33,987 bases of DNA from NCBI GenBank assembly GCA_050744245.1, contig JBOGGX010000186.1, positions 1 to 33,987 on the forward strand, given 5' to 3'. Within the stretch, counting starts at the first letter, position 1, and each line of letters starts with the position of its first letter. The translations under genes were made by a program, and so were the position numbers. Shown here piece after piece: positions 32,721 to 33,987 of this stretch. The notes under the pieces were generated by a model. The model did no database searches and had not been told where the DNA came from. It was given only the letters and a program-made list of their open reading frames with translations. This DNA comes from JBOGGX01 sp050744245 (GTDB taxonomy: Bacteria; Actinomycetota; Acidimicrobiia; Acidimicrobiales; JBOGGX01).

Positions 32721-32743
32721 CAGGGCCGGCAGAGCCGGCCCTG
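32721..32743. repeat. Perfect 10-bp inverted repeat
   Basis: CAGGGCCGGC (32721-32730) and GCCGGCCCTG (32734-32743) are separated by AGA. A second, outer pair, TCGTGGT (from 32705) and ACCACGA (from 32748), can extend the structure. It lies about 32 bases before the start of the interrupted gene, so it could be a second terminator or part of that gene's 5' region. Confidence 0.5.
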
Positions 32744-32775
32744 TGCGACCACGATTCGGGGCTGTGGCTGCTGCG

Positions 32776-33275
32776 GTGGTGAACATCAACGACGTGTTGG
32801 ATGGTCATGTCGGGCTGGTGGTCGACTGCGTGGACCGGCTGTACCTGAACGCGTACGTGCCCACGCTGCAGGTCCCGGGCCAGGTGGCCCGCTTCCTGCA
32901 TGACCATCCAGGGTTCCCGCTGCCGTCGCCGGCGCTGTTCGAGAAGATCGGCAACCGGTTCCGGGGCGCGGTGCGCCGCTTCGCCGAGGAACGCGACATC
33001 CCGGTGTTGCGGCTGGCCAAGCCGGATCGCACCCGGTGGGATGACCGCAAGCTCGACATGTCCACCCCTATCTGCGGGCCGCGGAGGACAACGGCCGGTA
33101 TGGGGTGGTGGCCATCGTCGCCACCCAGGAGTTCCAGTGGGTGTTCAGCGGCCGCGACTCGCGGGGCAGCGGCTTCACGTTTTTCAAGGAGCAGCGTCGG
33201 GTCGGCGTCTACTACTTCTACGTGCTCGACCCCGACGTCGGTCCGGGGTTCATCAAGGTCTGCACCTACTTTCCC
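32776..33275 (+). pseudogene. Conserved gene of unknown function, frameshifted and interrupted by an intron
   Basis: The N-terminal part reads VVNINDVLDGHVGLVVDCVD and so on, matching a family of larger conserved proteins (about 500 residues, as I recall) of unknown function. The frame runs from GTG 32776 to about 33060 (DRTRWDDRKLD). It then shifts: the continuing family sequence (HPYLRAAEDNGRYGVVAIV, later QEFQWVFSG and YYFYVLDPDVGPGFIKVC) is in the frame that contains 33105-33275. One base appears lost near 33060. Homology stops at FP (33275), where the group II intron begins; the rest would lie after it, beyond the window. The 500 bases shown are therefore a broken 5' exon. Confidence 0.7.
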
Positions 33276-33418
33276 GTGCGCCACGAGGCGCCATGAACAC
33301 GAGCGGAGATGAAAGGGCTCCGCCTCCGGGCTGTCGCAGCAGCCTGGTGAGGCTGAGGGCAGCCTGACCCTGGAGGCGAGGGGAAAGGTGGCAAGCAGCC
33401 CTGACAACGACGGGCCGG

Positions 33419-33931
33419 ATGGCGCAGGTCGGTCTGGAACTTCATCCAGACAAGACGCGCATCGTGTACTGCAAGGACGCCGACCGCCGTGGCTCACACG
33501 ACCACGAGCGGTTCAACTTCTTGGGCTACACGTTTCGTCCCCGACTGTCGAAGAGCAAGCACGACAAGTACTTCGTGAACTTCTCGCCGGCGGTCAGCGA
33601 CGACGCCCGCAAGGCGATCAGCCGGGAGATTCGCTCCTGGCATGTCGCCCGGCGCAGTGACAAGACCCTCTCGGACCTTGCACGCATGTTCAACCCGATC
33701 GTGCAAGGGTGGATCAACCACTACGGGCACTTCTACAAGTCCTGGTTGTATCCCGTCCTGCGGCATCTCAACGACGGTCTCGTTCGTTGGGCCATGCGGA
33801 AATACAAGCGGTTGCACGGCCACTACCGGCGGGCGAAGAGATGGTTGGCGAGCGTCGCTCGACGCGACCCCCGCCTGTTCGCCCACTGGAAGCTCGTGCC
33901 ACCCGACGGCTGGGCGATGGGAGCCGGATGA
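33419..33931 (+). pseudogene. C-terminal remnant of the group II intron reverse transcriptase/maturase
   Basis: The 170 residues begin within the RT core: MAQVGLELHPDKTRIVYCKD is the block after the YADD catalytic motif, and FNFLGYTFRPR follows. The maturase (X) domain is whole, with INPIVQGW-type sequence (MFNPIVQGWINHYGHFY) and RWAMRKYKRL. The catalytic YADD and all earlier RT blocks are missing, so no reverse transcription is possible. There is no endonuclease domain. The ATG at 33419 is probably a chance codon at the deletion junction. The stop lies inside domain V, as in intact introns of this class. A translated maturase fragment could still bind RNA, but this is speculation. Confidence 0.75.
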
Positions 33932-33987
33932 GCGGAGACGTTCACGTCCGGTTCTGCGAGAGCCGGGGGGTGAGACTCCCCCCGGCC
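33921..33987 (+). ncRNA. Group II intron domains V and VI
   Basis: GAGCCGGATGAGCGG (33921-33935) pairs with the later TTCACGTCCGGTTCT (33941-33955) to give the catalytic domain V hairpin. Then AGCCGGGGGGTGAG and ACTCCCCCCGGC form domain VI, which the window edge cuts near its end. The similarity to the standard bacterial sequence GAGCCGtAtGAG...CACGTaCGGTTCT is strong. The branch-point A and the 3' splice site should lie within the next few bases. Confidence 0.85.

Larger units (their letters stand above)
33276..33987 (+). mobile_element. Group II intron, internally deleted, 3' end at or beyond the window edge
   Basis: The 5' end is GTGCGCC at 33276, the standard group II intron start (GUGYG), placed exactly where family homology in the host gene stops. 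The first 130 bases have the paired, G-rich look of domain I. The sequence then passes directly into the last third of a group II reverse transcriptase/maturase. Domain V and most of domain VI follow at 33921-33987. A full intron of this type is about 1.9-2.5 kb; this one is about 0.7 kb, so much of domains I-IV and RT blocks 1-5 is gone. It is probably immobile and splicing-defective unless helped in trans. Confidence 0.75.

Noticed and set aside
33388..33660. Second small open frame overlapping the maturase remnant
   Set aside because: Its reading frame is out of phase with the recognisable maturase domain and has no features.
1..33987. CRISPR arrays, tRNA or rRNA genes
   Set aside because: No regularly spaced repeats and no tRNA- or rRNA-like sequences were seen by eye; a tRNAscan-type search was not possible.

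Overview
The window is high-GC DNA, most likely from an actinobacterium, and I would guess class Acidimicrobiia. The basis is very high G/C at third codon positions, many GTG starts, tight ATGA/GTGA/TGATG gene overlaps, leaderless-looking promoters, and two different complex I (nuo) operons on one strand. The assignment is an inference; no rRNA or other marker gene is present.

Layout. (1) 1-14186: a classical NADH-type complex I operon, entered inside nuoC and continuing nuoD-E-F-G-H-I-J-K-L-M-N. (2) 14233-17153: an accessory island holding a minus-strand zinc-ribbon/beta-propeller membrane protein, a decayed sugar-binding-protein fragment, and a LacI-family regulator with twin operators. Two nearly identical 42-bp palindromic repeats, exactly 1620 bp apart, flank the fragment and the regulator. 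(3) 17218-28787: a second, paralogous operon nuoA-B-C-D-H-I-J-K-L-M-N with no nuoE, F or G. It ends in a MidA/NDUFAF7-type methyltransferase gene that appears to begin at a CTG overlapping the nuoN stop. (4) 28794-32655: a SnoaL-like gene divergent from acetyl-CoA synthetase (acs), then a histidine-rich membrane protein. (5) 32776-33987: a frameshifted conserved gene interrupted by an internally deleted group II intron, whose domains V/VI run to the window edge.

How the genes work together. Operon 1 encodes the NADH module (E, F, G), the connecting Fe-S module (B, C, D, I) and the membrane proton pump (A, H, J-N; A and B presumably lie just upstream of the window). Operon 2 encodes only the connecting and membrane modules, so its electron donor must be something other than a local NADH module. 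Its quinone chamber looks altered: NuoD2 has Trp where the quinone-binding Tyr is expected, and the first NuoH2 loop lacks the usual Glu-Arg and Asn-Arg. NuoN2 also lacks the lysine usual in the TM8 motif. NuoD2, but not NuoD1, carries the arginine that NDUFAF7 methylates in mitochondrial NDUFS2, and the NDUFAF7 homologue is the last gene of the same operon. I consider this a coherent candidate for a dedicated complex I variant with its own maturation enzyme.

Non-coding structure is also notable. The nuoK-nuoL spacers of both operons share a two-part repeat, and the operon 1 copy carries an extra hairpin. A TCGACACAGA-type motif recurs in several gaps. Two alternative hairpins compete for the nuoH1 start region.
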